Source: Sphaerolaimus hirsutus
Taxonomy: Eukaryota; Nematoda; Chromadorea; Monhysterida; Sphaerolaimidae
DNA: 64,000 nt
Assembly (NCBI GenBank): GCA_964036195.1
Contig: OZ038455.1
Location: 7,085,855 to 7,149,854 of the forward strand
Reading direction: 5' to 3'
The number at the start of each line of letters is the position of its first letter. The stretch's first letter is position 1. This document shows, in pieces, positions 20,201-29,482 of the stretch. The position numbers and the translations under genes were made by a program. Under the pieces are notes generated by a model that was not told the origin of the DNA, ran no database searches, and saw only the letters and a program-made list of their open reading frames with translations.

Positions 20201-22945
20201 TATATGGAACTTTCTGCCATCCATAATATCCTCTTGGACTTTCTCAATTACTTCTTGCTCCTCTTGTGCTTTCATGATTGCCTGAATTTTCTCCAGTAAT
20301 TCTGGGTCTCTCTTGAGCCTGTTGGTGAGGTACCTGAACCTCTTGAACGCCATTGCTTTGTTATCTGGGAGTTCATGCAAATTTGGTTTGTACATGAACT
20401 TTACAGAGTACCGTCCATCTGGGTTTCTCTGTACACTCTCATTGAATTGCTTGATGGCCTCATCGTCCTCGACGAGGTCTGGCTGGTCCATTATGCCAAT
20501 GGTATCCAGTCTGTCCATGTCTTTGACATTTGGTACAGGAGCAATTGACAACGGTGCTTCCTCGTACCACTTTTCTCTCTGAATTTGATGCACAATTGTG
20601 TTGACCACCACCGGATATGCGCCATCCGTGGTCCATTGATTTCTGTTGCTCGTCAGCTGCCCACCTCCCATCAGCAATCCCAATTCTGATGGAATGACAT
20701 ACAATCCTGACGGAAGTCTGGTGGTGCTGGTGTTTTTGGACATCAAGTCCCAGAAATAATTCAAGCCTACTATAATGTCTGGCTTGAACTTGCACTCTGT
20801 CCCTTTTTCCTTGGGAATTCTGTCTGCAAAGTAACTCTCATCTGGGAAGTACTTCTGCAGGTACTTTTCGTCCTGTTCTGACACAGGCACTTTGACTTGT
20901 TCTGTGGTCAACGTCGGGACCACATCAGCCACCATATCAACTTTCTGGCCATTTCTGAGCCGCATTCTGAATTCCACTTGCTGTACTACTTTATAGTGCG
21001 GCTTTTCATTTCCGAATGTGTACACCTGGATGTGGTGTTCACCTGTACTCTTCAAATTGAGTTTCTTGGCCACTTTCTCTGACATGTACGTTCCCTGGGA
21101 TCCTGTGTCCAGGAACGCTTGAATCTGTAGTGGTGGCTGTTCAGGCTCCATCTCTGTATCCATTTCTGAAGCCTCAATCACGGTTCTGGCTGTCATCAAC
21201 ATTGACATATTCCTGTTTACTGACAGGTTCACTGACGTATTTTGTTGCTTTGTATTTGGTTCTGTAACCACTGTGCTGGATATGGTTTCTGTCTCTACCA
21301 CTTCTGGTCCAGCTTCTTCCACAGTGACACAATTCACTGTGGCCTTTCTCTGTTGGCTCTGTGCTGGTCGACCGGCCATCGGCACAGACTTTCTGCCATT
21401 GTTTGCTGATTGCTGGCCACTCTGTTGACCATTTGCTTTGAATGCTGGAATTTGCCGTCCAGCGTTTCCATTGCTATTGTCACCAAATTTCTCTGGGCAC
21501 ACCGAAGTGTGGTGCCTATTGGACTTGCAATAGAAGCAACTTCTCGTAAATTGACATTGATTCATGTAATGCCCTTTCTGCAGGCATCTCAGGCATCGCT
21601 CTGCCTTTGACAAAATCACTCTCCTTTCTCTGGCAGTTTTGAACTTTGGACACTTATCATTAAAGTGTAATTGCTGTGTGTCATTGCAGAACACACACGG
21701 CCTCCCAGGATTCATGAATCCAGCCTGTGGTGCACTCTGACCATTCTGGATCACAGACATGCTCCCTGTGCTGGTCCTTGGGTTCTCTGGCCCTCTGAAT
21801 CGATTCCCATTGCCTTGGAATCGATTATTGAATTGCTGTGCGCGTGGATTATTCCCGAATCCTTGGCGCGATTGCTGAACTGGTGCCTCAGTTTGCTGTG
21901 CGTGCTGTACAGCCTCACTGAGCGCTAGCTGCTTGCCAAACAGCTTTCTGAATATTTCCACCGTCAAGGCTTCCTCAGTTCCCTGTTCCTTCTGGATTTC
22001 TCTGAGAACCTCGGGTGGCACTTTCTGTTGCAGCAGGCTCAACAGCATTGGATGTTCTACTGATTCACCCAGTGACTCCAACTGCTGGAGCAGCCTTTCA
22101 ATTGCATCAAACAAAATTCTCATATCCTGACAGGTATTCCTGGCCTGTCGCAACTTCATGATATTACTCATCAGCGTGTTTCTGACCACAACTGGCTGGT
22201 CATATCTCTTTTTGAGCATTGCAATTGCGGGTGCATAATTTTCTGCGGTCACACTCAATCCACTGATCATGCCAAATGCTGAACCTTTCAGCAAGCTCCT
22301 CAAGTATGAGAACTTGGAAATGTCCTCCAAATCTGTCCGATTGTGGATGTGGGATTCGAACATTTGCCACCATGATCGAAATTTGACAATTTCCCCAGTA
22401 AACTGTTCCACTTCCAGTTTCTGTAATTTGACACTTTTTGCTGTGGTCGCATTGGTTGAACTGGCCCCCGGAGCAGCTCCCTGAGCTGTCAGAGCCATCT
22501 GGGCAGCCATCTGCTGTATGAATGCTGTATTGACTTCATACATGGTATTTCCGCTCTGTTGCTGGATCATGTCTTGCAACTCTTCGATGTACACATTCAT
22601 GGCTGCAATTTTCTGTGTCACCAAGTCTGACATATTTGCATATTCCTCATATGAGTCTTGGTATATCTTTTGTTCTTGTTCCATCTGGTCGGGTTCGTCA
22701 ATGTCCTTGACGACATCCCTCCATGCGTCAAATTGAGTTCTCACTGCAGTCATTGCACTTTGCAACTTTGCACCCTCCTGTTTGACAGATGCAATCACTC
22801 TTCTCATTTCTGTTCTCTTTTCTTCCTTTGTTGCTCCCGCAAATATCTCTGGGTCATATTTGGCATATTCTCTTGCCAATCTGCTGTCCACCCTGTGCTT
22901 TGCTGGCCCCAGGGTCTTTCTGATGTGACCCGTTGGTGAAACCAT
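14243..22945 (-). CDS. BEL/Pao Gag-Pol-envelope-like polyprotein, single ORF
   Basis: About 2900 codons without a stop. I chose the ATG at 22945 (MVSPTGHIRKTL) because the second family copy begins with the equivalent ATG at 59943. Order, approximate residues: Gag with a DUF1759-like part (170-330); two CCHC zinc knuckles (451-464, 470-483); aspartic protease DTGS (613); reverse transcriptase with VADIEKAF (978) and YVDN (1056) in place of YVDD; RNase H with FVDAS, RLELLA and WSDST (1239-1315); integrase with an HHCC region and catalytic D1675, D1737, E1798; DUF5641-like tail to about 1990. Then comes a hydrophobic, signal-like segment (2053-2072), a Cys-rich ectodomain of about 600 residues, a membrane anchor near 2690-2715, a Cys-rich juxtamembrane stretch and a basic Ser/Thr-rich tail. 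The last part is envelope-like by layout. Which viral glycoprotein family it derives from I cannot say. Confidence 0.9.
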   Translation of the reverse strand: MVSPTGHIRKTLGPAKHRVDSRLAREYAKYDPEIFAGATKEEKRTEMRRVIASVKQEGAKLQSAMTAVRTQFDAWRDVVKDIDEPDQMEQEQKIYQDSYEEYANMSDLVTQKIAAMNVYIEELQDMIQQQSGNTMYEVNTAFIQQMAAQMALTAQGAAPGASSTNATTAKSVKLQKLEVEQFTGEIVKFRSWWQMFESHIHNRTDLEDISKFSYLRSLLKGSAFGMISGLSVTAENYAPAIAMLKKRYDQPVVVRNTLMSNIMKLRQARNTCQDMRILFDAIERLLQQLESLGESVEHPMLLSLLQQKVPPEVLREIQKEQGTEEALTVEIFRKLFGKQLALSEAVQHAQQTEAPVQQSRQGFGNNPRAQQFNNRFQGNGNRFRGPENPRTSTGSMSVIQNGQSAPQAGFMNPGRPCVFCNDTQQLHFNDKCPKFKTARERRVILSKAERCLRCLQKGHYMNQCQFTRSCFYCKSNRHHTSVCPEKFGDNSNGNAGRQIPAFKANGQQSGQQSANNGRKSVPMAGRPAQSQQRKATVNCVTVEEAGPEVVETETISSTVVTEPNTKQQNTSVNLSVNRNMSMLMTARTVIEASEMDTEMEPEQPPLQIQAFLDTGSQGTYMSEKVAKKLNLKSTGEHHIQVYTFGNEKPHYKVVQQVEFRMRLRNGQKVDMVADVVPTLTTEQVKVPVSEQDEKYLQKYFPDESYFADRIPKEKGTECKFKPDIIVGLNYFWDLMSKNTSTTRLPSGLYVIPSELGLLMGGGQLTSNRNQWTTDGAYPVVVNTIVHQIQREKWYEEAPLSIAPVPNVKDMDRLDTIGIMDQPDLVEDDEAIKQFNESVQRNPDGRYSVKFMYKPNLHELPDNKAMAFKRFRYLTNRLKRDPELLEKIQAIMKAQEEQEVIEKVQEDIMDGRKFHILPHQPVITPEKTTTKVREVYDASAKPPGMPSLNECMYRGPVILPQLVGMLMRFRLHGIALVADIEKAFLQISLQDSARNVTRFLWYKDPTKPSMEDNIQIYRFARVPFGIICSPALLALTVRYHLNQAGTENAKLIDENLYVDNLILSVDTEQKAIELYQESKVLFTEAQMNLREWNSNNKNFTWQLAESDVAKEIVTTVLGMKWDTESDQMWLKTPKTVQQSQLSETDQKIKFPTKRTVAKVTAGCFDPMGLVSPVLLPAKRFLQTLWHSGPSAKEWDTPLSEEQTAIWQQLETELLKVGRIKFNRNLNYQSGADAQLHIFVDASAMAYSAAAYICQKTENDSGTSSLLYSRLRLAPKKPEVTIPRLELLAMLIGSRMSKFIHKELKDVKFSQTVVWSDSTCCLKWLTTAKPLACFVKNRLDEIRKIQSETENMHIRHIAGLENPADMATRGMNMSELEGSNLWWKGPEWLMTGEWPEPKVEPVTPEVMAEIKKEELKFPKASPIYLGATQQVVSDPDASNVQADESKHSNPLGIEIQRFSSLTKLLDATVYVMRFVRQMHKKRSKNDSQNGLSEIMKSICGTIKPQGIISIEEREIALKYWIKVTQQNHYKRVAEILATGHSRGSQNSKKTAADQQLIKWLNVQMHQDGILKCHGRMEHTDPQEVTVPLILLPAMATVTQLIVRDQHEKLMHAGVQHTLAAIRQKYWITQGRRVIYNVTRTCPTCKKLGAKPYQLPPMPDLPETRVQRVRPFQYTGLDYLGPVWYKMDKDHRKMWICLFTCMVTRAVHLESVLDMTAQEFLNAVRRFIARRGKPEAVISDNATQFKLTEKVLSTSTDKAINTGKEWSEMVKSGAVQTYCSQQQIQWNMTTPMAPWQGGVYERMVGITKKHFKAAVGHRMLTLQELLTLLPEVEAVINSRPISYIYGDVKSLRVLTPKDILTGEGQIGAPQFDADKDEEFVPRMDNAAKLQKYWETTQQTLDKFWDLWHQEYIPSLRERTQVTHKQGRLTATQEPKVNEVVLIYEENMPRGAWRMGRIEQLEPSKDGQIRSAKVRTANRNVVSRPLNQLYPLEINSKTMDIPETAVTVKVDLLDPAIVQKHVRNQGSNRDSVPNPAQRNSAPDRVLRNATGKATATTSSLVIGMLCMVLMLTGMSESATLRKAGKAYSEVFSRTYVLETSTVRPPSLAAHHGLPPLPSEWPPKSVREMQTYERFKDAIKDHPVEQVISSQSQKYQICTSGRHGHALTVPEEVQCHIPPRNFVKAMKVTLYAQRQIPQKEKAYRCYIRIKEIITHTSFWGAKGITGNFEKYQQVGVVACNYARIHKMFRGTPLVEMEPRVWTTNQTLNVEYSWCCHDKENVVSNFYMEEGTVASLDGKTVISDLQDFSQCRAMMGHCRDHNYGITVWDTENFKHQCAYERIGRFKSEISGQTIIVSKLQAAYSHSNKTKRPIGSECVPGDTYYTDQGGVFIQFDRREDVPVEWAMPGKIVEARESTISGTLYARLDDRNSKFQFLQHVVREMTQAQFAIVWHQLCQLRKNQLDMLTQLFHIDPTLGIRAMLGRQDVHAEWAGEAIMFWECKEVQPYIIYQTGKVGETCYKYTPMRLDKDGPLWFKSPGSRDLVEKSPEEDCSHTTPHLYRNEHGQWKSAHGMVHVTETPIEMTWKGQWQAFTFDAPHLFTNIVNRATNFMDVRGQIQRLQNLEHVQNQLIDYTADMSLDPRVIRNSIEGIGAGIGQTAAGIGKAYGHYISGVSKGYTNFMGGMLKGPFQVIINTIAMLLGITILIAGIVAAGYLWYNWRIATGKPVIPPCVYTCIWKCIVCPFKCIWLCFRAIRYTIKKSTQKETNYPQRKVRKTELRPAIKRRARSNSTQSVRFARRAETEDRMAKSLSAYVQPDESSADEGQVRARNRDSVHMPDIRKFTSRERAGSDTGNYLLHHQARSALASPATGPTTSRTPTTSRTTTFTTEATVETPLITLAPTTTSM

Positions 22946-24156
22946 TTTTGCTGATGAATTTTCCTTCACTGATTCTCTTTATAGTGCGTCTCCTGTGACG
23001 CCTGTGACGCTTCTCTGCGTCTTTCTGTGTAGTGCTCTGTGCACCACGGATTTGTTGTGCCACGCACAATACCAATGCAGTCCTACAGGCCCCTGACGTG
23101 TTCTCACGCGTTGACCTTTACTGCACTGGCACCAGGTGTGTTCCTAAAGCCCCTGACGTGATTGTTTACACGCGTTGACTTCAACACACCGGTCAAATCC
23201 ACCTGGACAATAAACAATTTATTTGCCCAGCAGTGTGCGCCCAAAGAGGGTCCGTACACACTTTTCCTGAGCGCTCTGGCGCTCTTTCTGGCACGCCTGT
23301 GTGCCCCGTGACCTCGCCGGCCACTTGCTTTCCTGAGCGGCTCCTGTGCCGCTGTGCGCAGTGCTGCGCTTGCCGTGTTTCTTGTGACACGTTTCTGTGC
23401 ACTCTGGTGCACTTTCTGATTCTGGGCAGTGCACTGTACACTGCTCTGCAATTGCGCCTGTGCAATGCAGAATTCTGGCACTTTTGTGCTGTCTGATCTG
23501 ATGGTACCGAGCAGGCACAGCGTGTATATTTGATGGGAGCTCCGCAAAGCCCCTACACGCTACCAAGTATCCTAATACTTGGTTTTCAAATCCACTCTCT
23601 GTCAGCTACAGCCCTCTATCAGCTACAGCCCTTTGTACACTGATACCCCTACTTTTGCACTTCCGAGGTATGAGTCCACTCTTACCCAGTGGAGCGAGGG
23701 ACCTCCGCGAATGCCCAAAAAACAGCCCTTTGACTAGCGTGGCTCTGTGGCGATCCTGTCTCCGTCAGGTCACCCTCCCTTGGCATAGGAAGGACGTGCG
23801 AGCGGTCACTGGCGTCCGGATGTCCAGGAGCGTCCAGCGAAAGTTTGACCACCGTCCGACAATGACTCCTTGTCAAATGCCGGTGCCGCCCAGCGTCTAG
23901 CACCTTGCCAGAACACTGGTGAAAGCTGCCTGAAATCCTGACAGGCTTGTCAGAACTCCAGTGTCCTCCGCGCGTGAGCGTAGAACCGCTCCCAAGATGT
24001 AGACAGGAGTGCCGTGACTTTGGCACAATGCTGTCTGCAAATCAACAGCCAACGCTCAGCCAAGGCCAATTGATGTTCAGCAGGACTTTTGAAGTTCTGC
24101 CAACTGCCGCACAATGTCCGTTCCGGCTTGGTGATAGCACAATGTCATGCAATCAC
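22946..24156 (-). other. BEL/Pao untranslated leader
   Basis: About 1.2 kb between the primer-binding site and the gag ATG. It has no stop-free frame in line with gag, and the short antisense and sense ORFs over it are not conserved as proteins. The second copy keeps most of it (58979-59942), so its sequence is probably functional RNA (packaging or translation), but that is inference. Confidence 0.6.
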
Positions 24157-24172
24157 CCTGCTCGCTGCGCCA
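24157..24172 (-). promoter_or_regulatory. Primer-binding site, probably for tRNA-Ser
   Basis: On the minus strand TGGCGCAGCGAGCAGG directly follows the 5' LTR. Its complement ends ..CTGCGCCA, as expected for the 3' end of a serine-type tRNA with CCA. The tRNA assignment is inferred from memory of tRNA ends, not from a search. Confidence 0.65.
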
Positions 24173-25486
24173 TGTGATGAAGCCACCGAAGTCAGCGTCT
24201 TCTACCACCGAATCCAGCAGCCCAAGACCGTAGTGAGAAACGGCCTTTAGAGTGGTTGATTTCCCGTTGTAGCCGAACGTCCACTTGTCGACAGCCAAGT
24301 CAAGTTTATTTTGTAGTTGTGTGTTGAAAAAGGGGGTTCGAATTGTTCCAGGTACTTTATTTCGATCAGATACAGCGTGTTACAAAAGCGCAAAGTCTAG
24401 CGAGCTTCCTAATCGAAGTTTCTATCGCTAGCTTATTTTTCGTTCAATAGCTTGGGGTCCGCAGACTGAAGTAAAAACTTCCAAAGTAGCTAAGACACGG
24501 AAATCATGTATAGAAAAACAGCTACAGTAATTTCCTAATACAAATACACAAATAAGTCACAAATGCAACAAATAAACACATCTAGCCGAAACAGTTGCCT
24601 CATACTGCGCGTGCATACATTCAAACAATTATGGTAAAGAAATACCAGGTACAAATTGGGCTAATGGAAAAACTATTAATCTTGAGAGGCGCGAAGTCGG
24701 CAAACTCGGCCGATTTACTAATTTGCTTCAATTTGTCAGAAAACATTGACGCACATTGGAACTAATATAATAGGGTTCAAAACTGTAAATAGTAGTGCAA
24801 ATGTTCCTAATGACGTAAATAGAGCAAGGTATATTCAATATAATAATAACAATCACTTCCTGGAAACGTATATTTCATAATGGACAAATTGGGACTTACT
24901 TAAGTAAATGGGTATAATAATTGAGCAGGGTTTGTAATATATTCTTTGGTATAATTTGAGTAGGGTATTTACCATAATGACAAAGTAAATATAATATAAC
25001 TTGTGAGCAGGGTTATAATAATTATGCCTACGCGAAGGGCTTCATAAATACGTACAGTAAATGCTAGTTGCACACAGGGCACTATTTCTCTATTAGGACG
25101 CTGGCCTAAGTACATACGTAGTACATAAATATTTACAAGTTTTGACTTTCCCAAATTGCAAGTAAACCATGTAAATGTATATATAATAATGGTCAGAAAA
25201 TTACGGCGAGTTGAATGAGCCTAATTTCATGTTAATACACCTAAAAATAACTTTTTTGACCTTTAAACCTAAATATTCCACATAAATGTTTCGATAACTT
25301 ATAAAACACTTTCCTAATTAAATATTCTCCATGGATAAATAATATAGTGCAAGAAATATATTTTGCGTGGTAAATAAATATAGTGCATGAAAAGTAAAAT
25401 AGTGCAAATAAGTAAATGTGCGAATGTGAGCCTAATTATCAATTCTCTGTATTTCTTTATCCATCCATTTTGCCACGGTCAGCATA
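24173..25486 (-). repeat. BEL/Pao 5' LTR
   Basis: 1314 bp, same length as the left LTR and nearly identical. Its element-orientation start is TATGCTGACC, differing from the other LTR by one base. It would hold the promoter; I cannot place the start site. Confidence 0.93.
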
Positions 25487-26297
25487 AAGGAAGGTGTATT
25501 TAGTACCTTCATAGATAAAATTTTTGCTTTAAAAGTTTTGTCAGCAAAACACGATTTCAAAAACGAGCAAGAAAAGTTTCAATTTTGTCAAAAGTTTAAT
25601 GAGATTGAAAAATGTGAGTTAGACCCAGATAAATTTCAAGAAAATCTGGCCAAGAGTAAAGTGTGTAAACTATTATTGAATAGTGCATATGGACAATTGG
25701 GTTTGAATAGCCAAAAATCAAAATTCATGTTTATCAAAGATCCAAACAAATTTATGACAACCGTTTTTTCACCCATGAATGAAATTGAGGAGATTTTTAT
25801 CATGAATGAGAATATAGCCAGGGTAAAATTGAAAACAGCTAATGAATATGTTACTAATTCACCAAATTCATGTCTAATTTTAGCGCTTTACATCACATCA
25901 CAGTGATGTACCAAAAGATCAATTTGCATCAGAATTTATCGGGATTGCCAATAAATTTTATTCCATTACATTCAGGAAGAAGGATGATTCACATAATGCC
26001 TATACAGTACTCAAGGCGAAAGGTGTTCGAATGACGAATAAAAATAGTTATTTATTACAAAGCAATGAACTGAAAAAACAACTCATTTCATATTTTTCCC
26101 CCTTAATATATTCACCACAATATATAAATACCGAAAATCTTCAATTTAGACACACTCCAAGCTTATTATCAATTAAAACAGAAAATGTTGTCAAAAAAGT
26201 TCATTTTCAATTGAAAAAAAGGTATCATTATTGGCACGGCGATAGACCCTGGTCAGTCCCCTGGGGTTTCTCTGGAAAAAAGCCGCATCATGGCTGA
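25487..26297 (+). pseudogene. polB: Polinton DNA polymerase B, 3' part
   Basis: The polymerase frame resumes after the retrotransposon with KEGVFSTFIDK and reaches palm motif B (KLLLNSAYGQLG). It then runs into a stop at about 25904. A few bases on, a shifted frame carries the downstream thumb-like sequence (DQFASEFIGIANKFYS, LKAKGVRM) to a stop at 26295. The expected motif C (YxDTDS, the metal-binding aspartates) is absent between these blocks, so a deletion has removed the catalytic core. The end overlaps the ATPase start by eight bases (ATGGCTGA). Confidence 0.85.
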
Positions 26298-27048
26298 AAA
26301 ATATTTTACAGAAAAGGATGTCCAATTTGCAGATTATGGTCAGTCTTACTTAATTATCGGTCCTAGTAAATGTGGTAAAAGTTCGTGGTCTCTGCAGTTT
26401 TTACAAAACGCCCTTAGGGGTCAACTCAATTTGGATAAAATTCCAGATAAAGTTTTGATATGTTCAGGCAGCAATCAACACAATCATCCCGTATATCAAA
26501 AGTTACAATCAGAGTTTCCAGACAAAGTGGAAATGTTGGAACGCAATAAAATACCTGAATTATCGTCATTGGAAGATAGCGATTTGGCACAAATTGTAGT
26601 ATATGATGACATGCAGTTATTAATGCCACACTGGTACACAAGCAGGCTAATTACAAATTCAGTTAGTCATTCAAAAAATTTGATAATACTTATACAATTG
26701 CACAACCCATTTTACAGTAGTTCTCTACGCATTTTACGTAGATGTTGTACATATTTGGTAATTTTTAGATATCCAACTGAACAAGTTATAAATTCATTAG
26801 CTTCAAGCTGGTTCGGTAAAACTGAACAAAAGCGCAAGTTTTTACTCGCCTACAGCGATGCTGTATTTATACCCTACGGTTATTTAATAGTCTCATTCCA
26901 GCACATTTATAATCCTATATTTCAGGCAAGGGCTAACGTATTTAACGAAAACAACGGTGACCAAATACTGTACGACTTATCATCAAATTTCAACAACTCT
27001 GCAGCATCTAATTTATTAACAATTTCCGATCAAGTGAGACAGCAATAA
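26290..27048 (+). CDS. Polinton packaging ATPase (FtsK/HerA, A32-like)
   Basis: 252 residues, intact. Walker A is GPSKCGKSS (residues 24-32) and Walker B is IVVYDDM (about 101-107), with a sensor-like LIILIQLHNPF downstream. In Polintons and related dsDNA viruses this ATPase pumps DNA into the capsid. It starts inside the end of the polymerase frame and its TAA overlaps the next ATG (TAATG). The length suits the family and no break was seen. Confidence 0.9.
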   Translation: MAEKYFTEKDVQFADYGQSYLIIGPSKCGKSSWSLQFLQNALRGQLNLDKIPDKVLICSGSNQHNHPVYQKLQSEFPDKVEMLERNKIPELSSLEDSDLAQIVVYDDMQLLMPHWYTSRLITNSVSHSKNLIILIQLHNPFYSSSLRILRRCCTYLVIFRYPTEQVINSLASSWFGKTEQKRKFLLAYSDAVFIPYGYLIVSFQHIYNPIFQARANVFNENNGDQILYDLSSNFNNSAASNLLTISDQVRQQ

Positions 27049-27386
27049 TGCAGCATGTCCCCAGAGTGAAAAAGTATGCTAAAAAGTTGGAAAGAGCGAC
27101 AACTATAAAAAGTGATAAAAAACTTCGTCACTATTTAAGTCATGCAAATGGGCATGTGATTTCATCCATTTTGGATATTGCTTTTAATGTCAATTGCAAT
27201 AAGGATTTAAGAAAATTACTGAGTAAATCTGTGAATAACTCACTTGATTATTTTACTCCAGTAATAAGTTTATTAGCAAATTGCCAGTCTATTAAAAGTG
27301 GCAAAAAATTTTTGGCAAAGCACGCATCATCATTGTTGATTAAATTATTGATCAAATCAGTAGCTTCGAAGGTCTTTGATACTTGA
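27048..27386 (+). CDS. Small basic Polinton protein
   Basis: 112 residues, strongly basic, starting MQHVPRVKKYAKKLERAT, with a middle helix-like segment HVISSILDIAFNVN and a hydrophobic C-terminal helix LLIKLLIKSVASKV. Small proteins of this type (basic start, 'disEIAyN'-like middle) commonly sit beside capsid and ATPase genes in Polintons, where they may be minor virion proteins. That match is from memory and tentative. Confidence 0.6.
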   Translation: MQHVPRVKKYAKKLERATTIKSDKKLRHYLSHANGHVISSILDIAFNVNCNKDLRKLLSKSVNNSLDYFTPVISLLANCQSIKSGKKFLAKHASSLLIKLLIKSVASKVFDT

Positions 27387-27391
27387 AACAA

Positions 27392-28414
27392 ATGGATAGC
27401 CAAAATAAATCTAATATAAGTGTAAAAGATTTCAAGTATGTATTAAAAAAGTTTGTCGATGAACAGGTAGGCGAAGAACAATTTCAAAAGCTCATAGATG
27501 ACATATTGAAAAGCAAATGTTTGACACCTGAACAAAAATATCATTTACTTTTGGCCGCCAGGAATAAAATTTCCCTAGTATTGAAGTCAACTAATAATAA
27601 TTCTGCAATTCAAACAGCTTTGCAGCAATCTTCATACCCTAATTCGGAACAGAACCCGCAACAACCAAATTCCCCACACAATTATTCTCCCCCGAATACG
27701 CCCCCCGCAAATTCTACAACATCACCTGAACCTAAACACACCCCAGAACAAAGTAATTCATCATTTTTTCCAGTTGATCTTTACCCAACCGTTCAACAAC
27801 CCGCATCATCCAAACCATCCACACCAGCAACCAATAGAAAAAGTACTCCTCATCATTACAATGCCAAAGAATCTGCTAAACCTAAGAGACTTAGTTTCCA
27901 CCAAGAACCAGCTGTGGAAAGTGATGACAATAGCGACAAAATTGATGATGATGATGATGATGATGATGACGATGGCGAAGATAGCCCCCGTAGATTTTTG
28001 AAAAAAGGTGTCCCAAAAATTCAAATCAAAGATAACGACCCACCTATATTGATAGATAAAATGAGGGAGACACACAGAAGATTTATGCATAGAGCGTGGG
28101 TGGACAATAAAAATCAAATTATCAATGAAGTCGGGAAGCCGATCAAAAATTCCGATTACGCAAAAATAGTACGATACTTGGCTCAAATTACTTTAAAAAA
28201 CCTAGGTGAATTAGGTTTTTCTCGATCAGTTGAGCAACCATTAGGATTCAATGAATTTTGGCATCACATGCAAGTGATGCGGCAAAATACTCGTGCGGAC
28301 CACAGACAAAAATTAGCAGACCTAGTGGGCAAAGGCAAAAAAAGAAGGAAAAATAAAAAGTCTAAGCGGATATCACGTAAAGTACCATTTCATTGGCTTC
28401 AAAATACTTGGTAA
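27392..28414 (+). CDS. Polinton protein with Pro/Gln/Ser-rich middle, unknown
   Basis: 340 residues from the ATG at 27392 (an upstream TTG is less likely). Residues 1-75 look like a helical domain (KDFKYVLKKFVDEQV, EQKYHLLLAARNK). Residues 80-165 are rich in Asn, Pro, Ser and Gln. An Asp run of about ten follows. The C-terminal third is helical and ends in a basic patch (GKGKKRRKNKKSKR). No enzymatic motif. The stop overlaps the integrase ATG (TAATG). In Polintons genes in this place are usually uncharacterised (PX/PY-like). Confidence 0.6.
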   Translation: MDSQNKSNISVKDFKYVLKKFVDEQVGEEQFQKLIDDILKSKCLTPEQKYHLLLAARNKISLVLKSTNNNSAIQTALQQSSYPNSEQNPQQPNSPHNYSPPNTPPANSTTSPEPKHTPEQSNSSFFPVDLYPTVQQPASSKPSTPATNRKSTPHHYNAKESAKPKRLSFHQEPAVESDDNSDKIDDDDDDDDDDGEDSPRRFLKKGVPKIQIKDNDPPILIDKMRETHRRFMHRAWVDNKNQIINEVGKPIKNSDYAKIVRYLAQITLKNLGELGFSRSVEQPLGFNEFWHHMQVMRQNTRADHRQKLADLVGKGKKRRKNKKSKRISRKVPFHWLQNTW

Positions 28415-29482
28415 TGACTAATACTAAAAATAAAGAAGCAATATTAAAGTACTTGTGGTATGGGAAATACAAAAAAGGTAAATTAACAGCAAAAAAAATT
28501 ACACAGGGTCTTTTTTCAACAGCGCGAGCCCTTTACAATGAAGCCCGCAAATATGACAGTAGCATAACACACAAATTTGTTAATGAATACTTGAAAAAGC
28601 AAGCCGGATATGTTTTAACCAAACAAACTAAAAGATCAAAAAGAAACACTAGACCTGTCATCAGCACGGGTATATACGACTGTCTGAGTATAGATTTAGC
28701 ATTTCTAGGACCACCCAAAACAAATTATGGAAATAGAGCTGTATTGTTAGCCGTAGACACATTCTCAGACATGATACATTTTAGAATTTGCAAAACAAAG
28801 GCAGCCCCTCATGGGACCAAAAAATTTGAAGAAATTTTGCGTGAAATACAAGCCAGAGGAGGCAGTGTTGAGACAGTATTTTGCGATTTTGCCGCCGAAT
28901 TTTTGAGCAAGGAATTTACCGAATTTTTGTCAAATGAGAGAATAACATTAACGCCATTAGCAAGTTATCAAAAGAACTCCCCTGTCGAGAAGGTTATCTC
29001 AACTATTCGCCTTAAATTAGCCAGATTTTATGCAACTACAAAACATAGAAGATATTATTTTGCTCTACAATCTATTGTAGATGCTATAAATAGAACGCCG
29101 CGCAAATATTTAGGCAATAAAGCACCTATTCAGTTGAATATTTTACATGATCGTGAAATATTTAAAAAGAGATTCCGACCAAAACTCGAAAGAGGGTCAC
29201 TCAAGAAAATACCCATAAAAAAAACGACCAAAAGTCAAGTTTTCCATCAACGATCCAGTAAGGGCCCGTATTCACAAAACTTTTGCCAAATCTACAGATC
29301 AGAAATTTTCATCAAATATTTATTACATTGCAAAAATCAAACCTAATTTTTGGCCTTATACTTATTACATCGCCAAACAGAAAGACGCCCCCGATTCGGA
29401 AATTTTACCCAAAGTTTATTACGCTGAGGACCTCATAAACGTTGAGGAAACAGCCTCACCCAAAAATGATGACGAAAACTGA
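28414..29482 (+). pseudogene. Polinton retroviral-type integrase, frameshifted tail
   Basis: The DDE core is intact: first Asp in LSIDLAFLG, second in FCDFAAEF, Glu in NSPVEKVIST. An N-terminal helical region rich in Lys precedes it. The frame ends at 29346, but from an A8 run at about 29223-29230 the next frame encodes the expected SH3-like C-terminal domain (FSINDPVRARI, FWPYTYYIAK, KVYYAEDL) to a stop at 29480. One extra A explains this. It could be mutation, an assembly error, or less likely programmed shifting. Integrase would cut and join the element's ends. The true end overlaps the next gene by 17 bases. Confidence 0.8.

Larger units (their letters stand above)
12887..25486 (-). mobile_element. 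Full-length BEL/Pao LTR retrotransposon with envelope-like region
   Basis: This 12.6-kb element lies antisense to the Polinton genes. It has two 1314-bp LTRs (TGTG...CACA in element orientation), a primer-binding site, a leader of about 1.2 kb and one unbroken gag-pol-envelope-like frame. It has a perfect 6-bp AAGGAA target duplication. By eye the LTRs differ at about six positions: 13017/24303-like G/A, one A/G near 13493, one G/A near 13606, one A/T near 13968, one A/G near 14140, and the terminal C/T. That is under 0.5 per cent and points to a recent insertion. A broken relative lies at 58679-63580. Confidence 0.93.

Noticed and set aside
14511-22939. Many ORFs of 60-215 codons on the plus strand across the BEL/Pao element
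   Set aside because: They are antisense shadows of the intact polyprotein frame and have no start or splice context.
27806-28186. 126-codon ORF antisense to the Asp-run protein
   Set aside because: It is the reverse of an Asp/Ser-rich coding region, giving an Ile run; no independent support.
29223-29230. A8 run considered as programmed frameshifting in the integrase
   Set aside because: A similar one-base shift occurs at an A7 run in the capsid gene, and other lesions exist, so decay or assembly error is simpler.
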